NCBI GenBank assembly: GCA_022709425.1
Contig: JAKLIW010000002.1
Coordinates: forward strand, 1-64,000
Length of the DNA: 64,000 nt
Direction of reading: 5' to 3'
Origin: a bacterium
Lineage (GTDB): Bacteria > UBP6 > UBA1177 > JAKLFG01
The translations under genes were made by a program, and so were the position numbers. This document shows positions 17,446-24,955 of the stretch, piece by piece (the first letter of the stretch is position 1; the number at the start of each line of letters is the position of its first letter). The notes below the pieces were generated by a model. That model was not told the origin of the DNA, did not search any database, and saw only the letters and a list, made by a program, of their open reading frames with translations.

Positions 17446-19805
17446 GGCCGTCCTCCCGTCCGGTAGAGATCGGGCTTGAGGCAGATCGCTTTGTAGGGGC
17501 AGTAAGTGCAGGCGTCGGCGCGGTAGTTGGGGGTGAATTTTTCCTGCGCGATCATCCGGTCGAGCCGCGCGGCGACGGCCGAAAGCGTCGCGTGCCGTCC
17601 CGCTATCTCGGCGGCGGGCAGTTCGCGCAGATAGCCGTCGGGCGATCCGCTCCGCAGGAGGATATAGGCGGCGTCGAGATCTTCCGGCTTCGCGCGGTCG
17701 TTCTCGATGAGGAGGTGGGCGTAGAAGAGGAGCTGGAACTGGTCGCTCAGCCCGTTCGGGTCCTCAACCTCGGCGATGAGTCCCTCTTTGCCGACGGCAT
17801 CTATCGTGTCCCGATATTTAAGGTCGGCGACCAGTAGCCGTCCGCCGCGCCTCTGCAGGCGGTCGATCCGTCCGGTGAGCCGGTAGCCGGTACCGAAGGT
17901 GGCATTCAGGTCGAACTCCGCCTCGGTCACTGCGCCGGAGAAGAGGATCGGGTCGCCGCTGTTCCGTTCCCACGCCGCGATCTCGTCGAGGTAACTCAGC
18001 ACGATCGCTTTGCGGACCGCGTGGTCGGGCAGTTCTTTGTGCAGTTCGCTATCGGCGTTCCACTGTTCCTCGAAATGGGCCCGCCACCGGTCGATCGGCT
18101 TATCGACATTTTTCAGTCCGGCGAAGAAGCGGTGGAGGAACGACCCGATGACCATCCCGGCCGATCCCTCGTCGCCGAAACAGGCGGGCGGCTCTATCTT
18201 CTCGTGTTCCTTCAGCAGGAACCGGAAGGGGCAGGAGAAAAAAAGCGGGAGCGAACTAAAGGACCAGTGGTATCCTTTGAGCCAGTCGCGCACCTCGCCG
18301 CTATTCTCTATCGCCGGGATCTCCGTGGGGGTCCGGAACGATGTCGCCGCCATCAGCCGTTTCACCGGCGGCGCGCTGAACTCGACCGCGAGGAACGCGA
18401 AATGGGGCGACGGCGCCTCTCCCGCCGCGGTGTCGTACCGCGCCGCGATGTGGGCCGTTTCGCCGAACGCGAGGAATTGCCGCAGCGCGAGGTCGTCGGC
18501 CTCGAACTGCGCCGTATGGATGCGCGGCAGGTGGATGAGATTGAGGAACGGGCCGCTGAAGGGTTTGCGCGGGAAGGTGTCGCGGTCCATCGGCAGGATG
18601 AGCGCCCGCTGATAGGGGATGCCGGTCGCACTCCCCATGCCGACCACCTGCACCGGGGCGCTCCGTTTACCGCGCAGGCGGAGTTTCTTCGCATTGATGA
18701 GATGGAGCGCGAGCGTTTCCCACTCCTTCCCCATGAGCGGCCGCAGGCGGACCAGTTCATCGATGAGCGGTATCGCCCCCTCGAAGGCGGCCCGGTCGGC
18801 GGCGTCGAGGTCATGCCAGCGCGCCGTGAGTTCGGCCGCCAGTTCGCGCCGCACCGCGTCGAGCGGGATCCGGTCGCGGATCGCCGCGGTCAGCCGGTGG
18901 GCCGCCGCGAAGTGGGAGAACGGTATCCACGGGACGAAGTTGACCCGGTCGCCCAGCGGCCGGAAGAGCAGTTCCCACAGGTAGAACGAAAGCGTTTCGT
19001 CGAGCGGCACGATGAAAAGCTGCTGTCCTTCGCCCCTGTTTTTGAGGAACTCGTCTATCTCTCGCGCGATGAGCGCCGCCACCGCCGGGCGTTCCGCCAG
19101 TTCGGAGAATGATATCCGTCCCGCTCCGGCGCGCTCTTCCCCGATGCCGATGCGGCGGGTGAGGGCGAGGGCGGTATCGTAGTCGGGAATATCGTGGGGC
19201 AGGTGGGGTCCGAAGAGCGGCGCGTCGATGAAGCGGCGCTCCTCCGGGATGCGCGCAAAGAACCGTTCGTGCGCCGGGGTCATGACCGGCAGACCGACGA
19301 AAAGTTCATTATCGCGCGGTGTCAGATCGGCAAACAGCGCCTCTTCGAACGGTGCGTAGAAGCGCCCCTCGGCGGCCAGTTCCGTGCGGAATCCGTTCAT
19401 CGCGGCGAAGAAGGAGTCTATCCGTTCCAGTTGTTCGGAGGCGATGCGGTCGAGCCGGGAAAGTTCGTCGACGCTCACCGAGAACCGGGCGATGAGGCCG
19501 AGGAATTGCATCATCCGCTCGGTATCTGCGGGGGCGATGGCTTCCCCTTTTTCGCGGCAGCGCAGCGCATGGAATCGCAGGAACGCCTCGTCGTCGGGGA
19601 GGGGAGCGCGGCCGGTCGCCTCGGCGATACAGCGGCTTTTGTAGTCGCCGAATTCGAGGACGGTGGGCATGAGTCCGCCGAGGAGCCGGTGCAGGGTGTC
19701 GTGGATGAGGTCGCGGCCGGTGCCGCTCATCGACACCACCGTGAAGCGGGAGAGGTCGGGATGGTGGGGTCTCAGCGCGGCTATCAGTCGTTCTATCGCG
19801 GTCAT
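17439..19805 (-). CDS. AddB-like PD-(D/E)XK exonuclease with Fe-S cluster
   Basis: 788 residues. The N-terminal two thirds look like a degenerate helicase scaffold without a Walker A, as in AddB partners. The C-terminal third is a PD-(D/E)XK_1 nuclease: GSFLHRFF, LTGRIDRLQ, VADLKYRD (D..DxK) and FQLLFYAHL. Cysteines in FSCPFRFLL and CTYCPYKAIC match the four-Cys iron-sulfur staple of AddB/Cas4-like nucleases. I choose ATG 19805 because GGAGGGAGAGGA lies just upstream; an open extension to 19847 adds 14 unlikely residues. Transcribed first in the addB-addA-rmuC set and divergent from the RRM gene. Confidence 0.85.
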   Translation of the reverse strand: MTAIERLIAALRPHHPDLSRFTVVSMSGTGRDLIHDTLHRLLGGLMPTVLEFGDYKSRCIAEATGRAPLPDDEAFLRFHALRCREKGEAIAPADTERMMQFLGLIARFSVSVDELSRLDRIASEQLERIDSFFAAMNGFRTELAAEGRFYAPFEEALFADLTPRDNELFVGLPVMTPAHERFFARIPEERRFIDAPLFGPHLPHDIPDYDTALALTRRIGIGEERAGAGRISFSELAERPAVAALIAREIDEFLKNRGEGQQLFIVPLDETLSFYLWELLFRPLGDRVNFVPWIPFSHFAAAHRLTAAIRDRIPLDAVRRELAAELTARWHDLDAADRAAFEGAIPLIDELVRLRPLMGKEWETLALHLINAKKLRLRGKRSAPVQVVGMGSATGIPYQRALILPMDRDTFPRKPFSGPFLNLIHLPRIHTAQFEADDLALRQFLAFGETAHIAARYDTAAGEAPSPHFAFLAVEFSAPPVKRLMAATSFRTPTEIPAIENSGEVRDWLKGYHWSFSSLPLFFSCPFRFLLKEHEKIEPPACFGDEGSAGMVIGSFLHRFFAGLKNVDKPIDRWRAHFEEQWNADSELHKELPDHAVRKAIVLSYLDEIAAWERNSGDPILFSGAVTEAEFDLNATFGTGYRLTGRIDRLQRRGGRLLVADLKYRDTIDAVGKEGLIAEVEDPNGLSDQFQLLFYAHLLIENDRAKPEDLDAAYILLRSGSPDGYLRELPAAEIAGRHATLSAVAARLDRMIAQEKFTPNYRADACTYCPYKAICLKPDLYRTGGRPW

Positions 19806-19899
19806 TCCTCTCCCTCCGGTCGGTCGGGCCATTGTAGCGTGCCGCAAGGATTTTACAAGATAACGGGGACGCCGGTTGTCCTTATCTCTAAATATTTAC

Positions 19900-19927
19900 T
19901 TGCTAAATTCCCTTTCCTGAACATACT
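19900..19927 (+). promoter_or_regulatory. possible sigma70-type promoter for the RRM gene
   Basis: TTGCTA (19900-19905), 16 nt, then CATACT (19922-19927); each matches consensus at four of six positions in a locally AT-rich stretch. It would give a leader of about 60 nt that includes the hairpin below. Confidence 0.35.
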
Positions 19928-19943
19928 GGGGCTGTTCCGTGTT

Positions 19944-19979
19944 CCGCTCAGGTGAGCGGTCCCGGTTTTTTATTTTTTG
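19944..19979 (+). promoter_or_regulatory. leader hairpin plus U-tract ahead of the RRM gene
   Basis: CCGCTC-AGGT-GAGCGG (19944-19959) is a perfect 6-bp stem, followed after CCCGG by a T-rich run (19966-19979). It has the form of an intrinsic terminator located in the 5' leader, 15-20 nt before the start codon. It could be an attenuator or a temperature- or protein-sensitive switch. Confidence 0.45.
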
Positions 19980-19992
19980 TTTTTCGAGGCAC

Positions 19993-20250
19993 ATGACCAT
20001 GGCAGTTCAGATTTATGTCGGCAATCTTTCGTACAGCACCACCGAAGGCGAGATCCGCAGCGCGTTCGAAAAGTTCGGCGAAGTTTCTTCGGCGAAGATC
20101 GTGATGGATCGCGACAGCGGCAGACCGAAGGGTTTCGGTTTCGTCGAGATGGCCGATTCGGCTTCCGCCGAGAAGGCGATCTCCTCCCTTGACGGCGCCG
20201 ACCTCGGCGGCCGCAACATCAAAGTCAATCTTGCCAAGCCCAAAAGATAG
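19993..20250 (+). CDS. RRM-domain RNA-binding protein
   Basis: 83-85 residues, a single RNA recognition motif with RNP2 IYVGNLSY and RNP1 KGFGFVEM, ending in a short basic tail (LAKPKR). Such stand-alone RRM proteins occur in cyanobacteria and many other phyla and are often cold- or stress-responsive RNA chaperones. Start is ATG 19993 or the in-frame ATG 19999 (MAVQIYVG); GAGG at 19985-19988 favours the second by spacing, family alignment allows either. A strong intrinsic terminator follows. Monocistronic, with a structured U-rich leader, suggesting post-transcriptional control. Confidence 0.93.
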   Translation: MTMAVQIYVGNLSYSTTEGEIRSAFEKFGEVSSAKIVMDRDSGRPKGFGFVEMADSASAEKAISSLDGADLGGRNIKVNLAKPKR

Positions 20251-20275
20251 TCCTCGCACTTTCTTTTAATTCCGG

Positions 20276-20316
20276 CCCCTCGCATCTCCGTCACGGGGAG
20301 CGCGAGGGGTTTTTTT
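20276..20316 (+). terminator. rho-independent terminator of the RRM gene
   Basis: CCCCTCGC (20276-20283) pairs with GCGAGGGG (20302-20309) and is followed by seven T (20310-20316). Good stem and U-tract, 26 bp past the stop codon. Confidence 0.9.
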
Positions 20317-20358
20317 CATCCGGCGGGGATAGCCTACATATAATAAGGTAGTCGGGAA

Positions 20359-20877
20359 TTATCGGTTTTGCGCGAACAGTGCGCTGTCCCTTTCCGAGTA
20401 GAAGACCAGCACCACCCGCTCGATGGTCTCGTGCATCGCCACCTCATCGATGAAGCGCCCGACGATCCCGGCGGCGCGCTCCTTCGGGAACCCGTACACT
20501 CCCGTCGATATGGCGGGGAACGCGATGCTCCGCGCGCCGATCTCCGCCGCCGTGCGGTAACTGTTGGCGTAGGCGTTATAGAGGAGTTCATCTTCATTCA
20601 TTTCGCCGCCGCGCCAGACGGGGCCGACGGTGTGGATGACCCATTTGGCAGGCAGTTTGCCGGCGGCCGTGGCGACGGCCTCTCCGGTCGGCAGTCCGTC
20701 GGGGTACTGTTCGCGCCGTATCTTCTTGCACGCTTCGAGTATCGCGGGGCCGCCGGCGCGGTGGATAGCGCCGTCCACGCCGCCGCCGCCCAGCAGGGTG
20801 GAATTGGCGGCGTTCACGATGGCGTCGACGGTCAGTGTGGTGATGTCGCCGGTGATGATGTCTATCTGCGGGGTCAT
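20359..20877 (-). CDS. macrodomain O-acetyl-ADP-ribose deacetylase
   Basis: 172 residues covering one complete macrodomain of the YmdB/MacroD type. The ADP-ribose loop is visible as [18 protein letters not shown] (about 20-37), with VIHTVGPVW (about 79-87) and the second phosphate loop [10 protein letters not shown] (about 122-131). Enzymes of this group hydrolyse O-acetyl-ADP-ribose and can remove mono-ADP-ribose from proteins. ATG 20877 has GGGAGG a few bases upstream. It converges on the RRM gene, with the terminator between. No ADP-ribosyltransferase or sirtuin gene is visible nearby, so its cellular substrate is open. Confidence 0.92.
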   Translation of the reverse strand: MTPQIDIITGDITTLTVDAIVNAANSTLLGGGGVDGAIHRAGGPAILEACKKIRREQYPDGLPTGEAVATAAGKLPAKWVIHTVGPVWRGGEMNEDELLYNAYANSYRTAAEIGARSIAFPAISTGVYGFPKERAAGIVGRFIDEVAMHETIERVVLVFYSERDSALFAQNR

Positions 20878-20931
20878 CGGTTCCCTCCCGAAGGTACGGC
20901 GGATGGTACGCGATATTCAAAATCCCGTCAA

Positions 20932-20951
20932 GGCCCCTTTGACAAGGGGCC
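20932..20951. repeat. 8-bp-stem palindrome (REP-like)
   Basis: GGCCCCTT-TGAC-AAGGGGCC is a perfect hairpin in the gap between the divergent macrodomain and mrr-like genes. No T-run follows on either strand, so it is more like a dispersed REP-type palindrome than a terminator. Confidence 0.5.
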
Positions 20952-20989
20952 GGAAGGTTGTTTGCCGTCGGAAAATGTTGTGGCATCAA

Positions 20990-21090
20990 GATCGGATCTT
21001 CTGATCCGAAAAGCCAAGTGATCCGAATTCATTAGCCCTTTGATCAGCGTTAAAATTATTTTGATCTGGAGGATCCGCAAGGGTAAGATC
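20990..21090. promoter_or_regulatory. cluster of eight GATC sites upstream of the Mrr-type gene
   Basis: GATC occurs at 20990, 20995, 21003, 21020, 21042, 21063, 21072 and 21087, eight times in 101 bp where fewer than one is expected. The cluster includes an inverted pair CGGATC/GATCCG (20993-21008) and a direct repeat TGATCCGAA at 21002-21010 and 21019-21027. It ends about 36 bp before the start of a restriction endonuclease gene. A methylation-dependent operator is an inference. Confidence 0.5.
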
Positions 21091-21125
21091 TTATGGTAAT
21101 TACGGCGTCTAATCGGGAGGATGTT

Positions 21126-22031
21126 ATGGCGGTTCCTGATTTCCAATCGTTTTTCAAGCCATTGTTGGATATTGCTGCGGACGGGCAGGAACACTCCATT
21201 GGCGAGGCAAGAGAAAAAATAGCCGCCGCAATGGATATTTCCGAAGAAGACCGTTCCGAGATGTTGGCGAGCGGCACGCAGACTAAGTTTGACAATCGCG
21301 TGGCATGGGCCAAGAGCTATTTTGTCCAAGCGCGCATTCTTGAATCTACCCGTCGTGCTCATTTCCGGATAACAGAAAGAGGCCGGGAGTTGCATAGAAG
21401 AGGACTTGAGAAACTCGACATTCGTATTCTGAATGAATTCCCAGAGTTTGTAGAATTTCATTCGGGCTTTATTCTCGACAAGCCTATACCGACGGCGGCT
21501 GATGTTTCTACAACTCCCGAAGAAACTCTTCAGCAGGCATACCAGAATATCAGAGATGAATTGGCTGCAACCCTTCTTGCGCAGGTTAAAGCTAACACCC
21601 CTGCGTTTTTTGAACGCCTAGTCGTTGAACTTATGGTTGCGATGGGATACGGTGGTAGCATGTCCGACGCGGGGCAGGCGATTGGTCGTTCCGGTGATGA
21701 AGGAATTGATGGTATAATTAAAGAGGATCGTTTGGGATTGGATGTCATTTATATTCAAGCAAAAAGATGGGGAGAAAAAACTGTTCAGCGAGACGACATT
21801 CATCAGTTTGTTGGAGCCCTACATGGCAAGCGTGCCAACAAAGGGGTCTTTATAACAACTAGCCGTTTTTCTGACGGAGCTATGACTTATGTCAATGCTA
21901 TTGTTCCTAAAGTTATTCTCATTGACGGAAAGACCTTGGCAAACTACATGATTGATTTCAATCTGGGTGTCACTCGTGCCGCCACATATGAAGTCAAGCG
22001 CATTGATTCCGACTATTTCTCTGAAGAATAA
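21126..22031 (+). CDS. Mrr-family restriction endonuclease
   Basis: 301 residues, same size as E. coli Mrr (304). N-terminal winged-helix domain (about 5-95, Mrr_N: FQSFFKPLLDIAADGQEH) and C-terminal Mrr_cat PD-(D/E)XK domain with RSGDEGIDGIIKED and IYIQAKRW (about 188-213), supplying D and the QxK catalytic variant. Mrr enzymes are type IV, cutting DNA modified by foreign methyltransferases. ATG 21126 is set by GGGAGGA at 21115-21121; an in-frame ATG at 21093 lacks a ribosome site. More AT-rich than its neighbours and without a cognate methyltransferase in view. The GATC cluster lies just upstream. Confidence 0.9.
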   Translation: MAVPDFQSFFKPLLDIAADGQEHSIGEAREKIAAAMDISEEDRSEMLASGTQTKFDNRVAWAKSYFVQARILESTRRAHFRITERGRELHRRGLEKLDIRILNEFPEFVEFHSGFILDKPIPTAADVSTTPEETLQQAYQNIRDELAATLLAQVKANTPAFFERLVVELMVAMGYGGSMSDAGQAIGRSGDEGIDGIIKEDRLGLDVIYIQAKRWGEKTVQRDDIHQFVGALHGKRANKGVFITTSRFSDGAMTYVNAIVPKVILIDGKTLANYMIDFNLGVTRAATYEVKRIDSDYFSEE

Positions 22032-22114
22032 CCTTTCCCACCGCCGCTGGCTGAATTTACGCCTACCTTATAGATTAACGGGAAGCGGGGTCCGTCCTCC
22101 ATTTTCCTCTTCCC

Positions 22115-22193
22115 CCGACCACCTTATTATATATATGGTAGCCACCACTTCCCCGATTTGACTTCCCGCCCGTCACCCGATACCATCGCCGAT
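22115..22193. repeat. 79-bp direct repeat, copy 1
   Basis: Begins CCGACCACCTTATTATATAT and ends ..ATACCATCGCCGAT; matches 23356-23434 with three substitutions. The copies flank the SUMF1-like lipoprotein gene. Smaller related motifs (GCCTACCTTA at 22061 and 22241; GCGGGGTC(C/A)GTCCT near 22085 and 22196) surround copy 1, so the whole 22.05-22.26 kb gap is a nest of repeats. GGGGTC-AGTCC motifs of this kind are typical of REP/RAYT-type elements (inference). Confidence 0.85.
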
Positions 22194-22290
22194 AAGCGGG
22201 GTCAGTCCTTCATTTTAAAGTTTCTTCCACCCGAAATTGCGCCTACCTTAACTATATGCTATAACACCTCAACTTACTCAGGAGGCCCCC

Positions 22291-23325
22291 ATGACCAAAT
22301 ACCTTTTCTTCCTCGCGGCCCTGACACTGATGATCGCCTGTACTGACGGAGCCAAGACGCAGACCGACGACACCATCGACAACGACACCGCCGTCGACAA
22401 CGACACCGTGACCGACAACATCATCGACAACGACACCGCGGAGACCGACGACACCCTCACCGACAACCTGTTGACCGACGAGCCCGGTGACGACAGCGAC
22501 ACGCAACCCGACGAACTGATGACCGACACCGAACAGCCCGATGTCGACCATGGCACCGGAACACCGGGCGAGATGGTGTCGGTGCCCGCCGGTGAATTCC
22601 AGATGGGATGCAACGAGGCGGTGGATGACATATGCGGCGGCGACGAATTCCCCTACCACGCCGTGACGCTGTCGGCCTACCAGATCGGGAAATACGAAGT
22701 GACCGTCGCCGAATACCGAAAATGCGTGGAGAGCGGTGCGTGCAACAACGGCGGCGAACACATCCACTATTCCACCAAAGCCGACGAATTTTCACGCTGC
22801 AACTTCGGCGCGGAGGGAAGGGATGCCCACCCGATGCAGTGCGTGACCTGGTACGGAGCGAAGGCCTACTGTGAATGGATCGGTCAGCGGCTTCCCACCG
22901 AGGCGGAATGGGAGAAGGCGGCGCGCGGCACCGACGGCCGGAAATATCCTTGGGGGAATGAGCCGCTCGTTTCCTGCGATCACGCGGTAATAGACGATGG
23001 CAGTGGTGAAGGATGCGGCACCCTTAGTACCTGGCCGGTAGGGAGCAAACCGAACGGCGTTTCACCTTACGGCGCCCATGACATGATAGGCAATGTGGCG
23101 GAGTGGGTGAACGACTGGTACGACGGAGATTACTATGCAACATCGCCGGCGAACGATCCTGCGGGGCCGGAGATCAGCGAGTCCCGCGTGTCGCGCGGCG
23201 GGGCATGGTTCGACTACAGCGGCAACCTCTTCGGCTCCAACCAGCGCGCCTCCTATCGCGACGGTTGCAGCCCGGACGGCTGTTTCGGCGGCGCCGCCGG
23301 CGACGGATTCCGGTGCGCCCAATAG
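22291..23325 (+). CDS. lipoprotein with formylglycine-generating-enzyme-like (SUMF1) domain
   Basis: 344 residues. Signal peptide with lipobox LMIAC (Cys17), then an Asp/Thr/Asn-rich spacer (about 20-92) and an FGE-sulfatase/SUMF1 domain (about 95-344): MVSVPAGEFQMG, YQIGKYEVTVAEYRKC, MQCVTWYGAKAYCEWIGQRL, PTEAEWEKAARG, MIGNVAEWVNDWY, VSRGGAWF, GFRCAQ. The paired active-site cysteines of true formylglycine-generating enzymes, expected just after the RGGSW-type motif, are absent (WFDYSGNLF instead), so formylglycine synthesis is unlikely. A structural, ligand-binding role, as in other SUMF1-fold surface proteins, is more probable. Ten cysteines may form disulfides. ATG follows CAGGAGGCC. Bracketed by 79-bp direct repeats. 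Confidence 0.88.
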   Translation: MTKYLFFLAALTLMIACTDGAKTQTDDTIDNDTAVDNDTVTDNIIDNDTAETDDTLTDNLLTDEPGDDSDTQPDELMTDTEQPDVDHGTGTPGEMVSVPAGEFQMGCNEAVDDICGGDEFPYHAVTLSAYQIGKYEVTVAEYRKCVESGACNNGGEHIHYSTKADEFSRCNFGAEGRDAHPMQCVTWYGAKAYCEWIGQRLPTEAEWEKAARGTDGRKYPWGNEPLVSCDHAVIDDGSGEGCGTLSTWPVGSKPNGVSPYGAHDMIGNVAEWVNDWYDGDYYATSPANDPAGPEISESRVSRGGAWFDYSGNLFGSNQRASYRDGCSPDGCFGGAAGDGFRCAQ

Positions 23326-23355
23326 CCGCCGGTCCTTCGTTTCCCTGCTTTCTCT

Positions 23356-23434
23356 CCGACCACCTTATTATATATATGGTAGCCACCGCTTCCTCGATTT
23401 GACTTCCCGCCCGTCACCCGATACCATCACCGAT
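23356..23434. repeat. 79-bp direct repeat, copy 2
   Basis: Second copy of 22115-22193 (three mismatches), starting 30 bp after the lipoprotein stop codon. The rest of the 23.33-23.51 kb gap holds no gene. Confidence 0.85.
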
Positions 23435-23509
23435 GAGATACGGGGGGCAGGGACACCGGGCGTCCCTTTTCTGCGGATATGATGAAGCGTACTTTTAAAG
23501 GGGGCGCGC

Positions 23510-23848
23510 ATGGTTTGGGGTCTTTCAAGTATCTTCGAAGAAGAAGGGGTGAAACAGTTCGAGGCCACGGAGAACGGCTGGGTTTTTCAACTGGAAGGAA
23601 TACCGACGAAGATAGCCATTGAGTTGATCGTCGATCCGCTGAATGAACAATATCGTTACCGCAGAAGCCATACCATCCATTCCCCCGCCAATCCGGCCGC
23701 GCCCTATTATCCGTCGCTTCCCTTCGGTGAGACCGTGGAGTGGGCGTTGCGAAAAGCGATAATGAGCATCATGATGTACTACAACGATTCGGTGGAAAAG
23801 GGCCATGCCCCTTCCGCCGACTGGATAGTTCCGAGTTCTCTCTATTGA
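23510..23848 (+). CDS. hypothetical protein, 112 residues
   Basis: Not recognised. A small soluble protein with no signal peptide or membrane helix; mixed alpha/beta composition with a Pro-rich centre (HSPANPAAPYYPSLPFGE) and a C-terminal amphipathic helix (VEWALRKAIMSIMMYYND). ATG 23510 follows AAAGGGGGCG, a good ribosome site. The next gene (DUF488) starts 9 bp after its stop, so they are probably co-transcribed. Confidence 0.65.
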   Translation: MVWGLSSIFEEEGVKQFEATENGWVFQLEGIPTKIAIELIVDPLNEQYRYRRSHTIHSPANPAAPYYPSLPFGETVEWALRKAIMSIMMYYNDSVEKGHAPSADWIVPSSLY

Positions 23849-23856
23849 CCGCCCCC

Positions 23857-24342
23857 ATGATTTACACCATCGGTCATTCGGACCACCCGATAGGCGACTT
23901 CATCGCGCTCCTCAAACGGTACGCCATCACCTGCCTGTGTGATATCCGCAGTACCCCCTACAGCAAACGCCACCCGCAATTTAATGCGGAGAACCTCAAG
24001 CGAGAACTGCCCAAGCACGGCATCCGCTACCGCTACCTCGGCAAAGAACTCGGCGGCCGCCCACCCGCGACCGTTCCGATTCCTCCCTCTACTTGCCAAG
24101 GAGAGGGCCGGGGTGAGGTCGGAACTGGCCGGAGTGAGGAGTTCAATCACGGCATCTCCCTTGTCGCCGAAGAGCTGGCGAAGGGGGAGACCTTAGTCCT
24201 CATGTGCGCGGAGAAGGATCCGGCCGACTGCCACCGGTCGCATCTGGTCGCCCCCGGCCTCATCGCCGCCGGCATCGCGGTCAGACACATCCTCTACGAT
24301 GGGGAACTGGCGGTTGAACAGATGACCCTTTCCGGCCTGTAG
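23857..24342 (+). CDS. DUF488 family protein with in-frame repeat insertion
   Basis: 161 residues. DUF488 proteins are small, Rossmann-like, of unknown function; the family hallmarks are clear: MIYTIGHSDHPI at the N-terminus, CDIRSTPYSKRHPQF (about 28-42), LGKELGGRP and the C-terminal LMCAEKDPADCHR (about 116-128) with a conserved Cys-His pair. ATG 23857 is chosen because the family begins at this Met. Residues about 70-90 (PIPPSTCQGEGRGEVGTG) do not belong to the family: the DNA reads as the widespread CTCTACTTGCCAAGGAGAGG-type dispersed repeat inserted in frame. The fold may tolerate it as a surface loop. Confidence 0.85.
   Translation: MIYTIGHSDHPIGDFIALLKRYAITCLCDIRSTPYSKRHPQFNAENLKRELPKHGIRYRYLGKELGGRPPATVPIPPSTCQGEGRGEVGTGRSEEFNHGISLVAEELAKGETLVLMCAEKDPADCHRSHLVAPGLIAAGIAVRHILYDGELAVEQMTLSGL
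24082..24140. repeat. dispersed GAGAGGGCCGGGGTGAGG repeat inside a gene
   Basis: CCTCCCTCT-ACTTGCC-AAGGAGAGG is an imperfect palindrome followed by GCCGGGGTGAGG and a degenerate second GCCGGAGTGAGG (24128-24139). On the minus strand it encodes LTPALSL, the signature of a repeat seen in many bacterial genomes. It lies inside the DUF488 gene and keeps frame. Confidence 0.6.
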
Positions 24343-24361
24343 GGGCGCCCTTTATGGGGGC

Positions 24362-24955
24362 TCACCCTACGATGTCTTTGACGATGAGTTCCAGTGTTTT
24401 CCGGAAGGCGCGCGGTCCGTGGGTGGTGTCTATCACATAGGTGGCGCGGTCGAGTTTCTCATCCTGCGGCATCTGGGCGCGGATGATGCGGAGCGCCTCG
24501 TCGGCGTTGCAGAGGTTGCGCCGGATGAGCCGTTCCACCTGTTCCGTTTCGTGACAGACGGTCAGCAGAGTCGCGGGAAAATGGCGTTCCCAGCCCGCCT
24601 CGAACAGCACCGCCGCCTCGAACAGCACCCGGTGCCCCGCCTCGAGCAGGGCGGTCAGCTCCCCCTGCGCCCGCTCGATGATGAGCGGATGGGTGATGCC
24701 GTTGAGAAGTTCCAGTTTCCGCGGGTCGCCGAAGACCTGCGCGCCGAGTTTCCGGCGGTCCACTTCATCGTCCGCGAAGATCCCAGCCCCGAAGATGTCC
24801 CGGAGCGCCGTTTTCACCTCCGGCAGTCGCAGGACGCGGTGGCCGATCTCGTCGGCGTTGACATGGGCGAAAGCGTGGTCGCGTCGGAGTATCTCGGCGA
24901 CGTAACTCTTGCCGGTGGCGATGTTACCGGTGATGGCGAGCAGTCTATTTGACAT
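24362..24955 (-). CDS. coaE: dephospho-CoA kinase
   Basis: 197 residues. Catalyses the last step of coenzyme A synthesis, ATP-dependent 3'-phosphorylation of dephospho-CoA. P-loop GNIATGKS (10-17), the HVNADEIGH segment (about 32-40) for substrate binding, NGITHPLI (about 84-91), VLFEAAVLFEAGW and LIRRNLCNADEALRII in the lid region. Length is typical (~200). The start overlaps the end of the upstream small lipoprotein gene by 11 bp, indicating coupled expression. It converges with the DUF488 gene across a short gap that contains GTAGGGGCGCCC, a fragment of a common dispersed repeat. Confidence 0.95.
   Translation of the reverse strand: MSNRLLAITGNIATGKSYVAEILRRDHAFAHVNADEIGHRVLRLPEVKTALRDIFGAGIFADDEVDRRKLGAQVFGDPRKLELLNGITHPLIIERAQGELTALLEAGHRVLFEAAVLFEAGWERHFPATLLTVCHETEQVERLIRRNLCNADEALRIIRAQMPQDEKLDRATYVIDTTHGPRAFRKTLELIVKDIVG

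Noticed and set aside
20932-20951. Hairpin read as a terminator for the macrodomain or mrr gene
   Set aside because: It lies upstream of both divergent genes and has no T-run on either strand.
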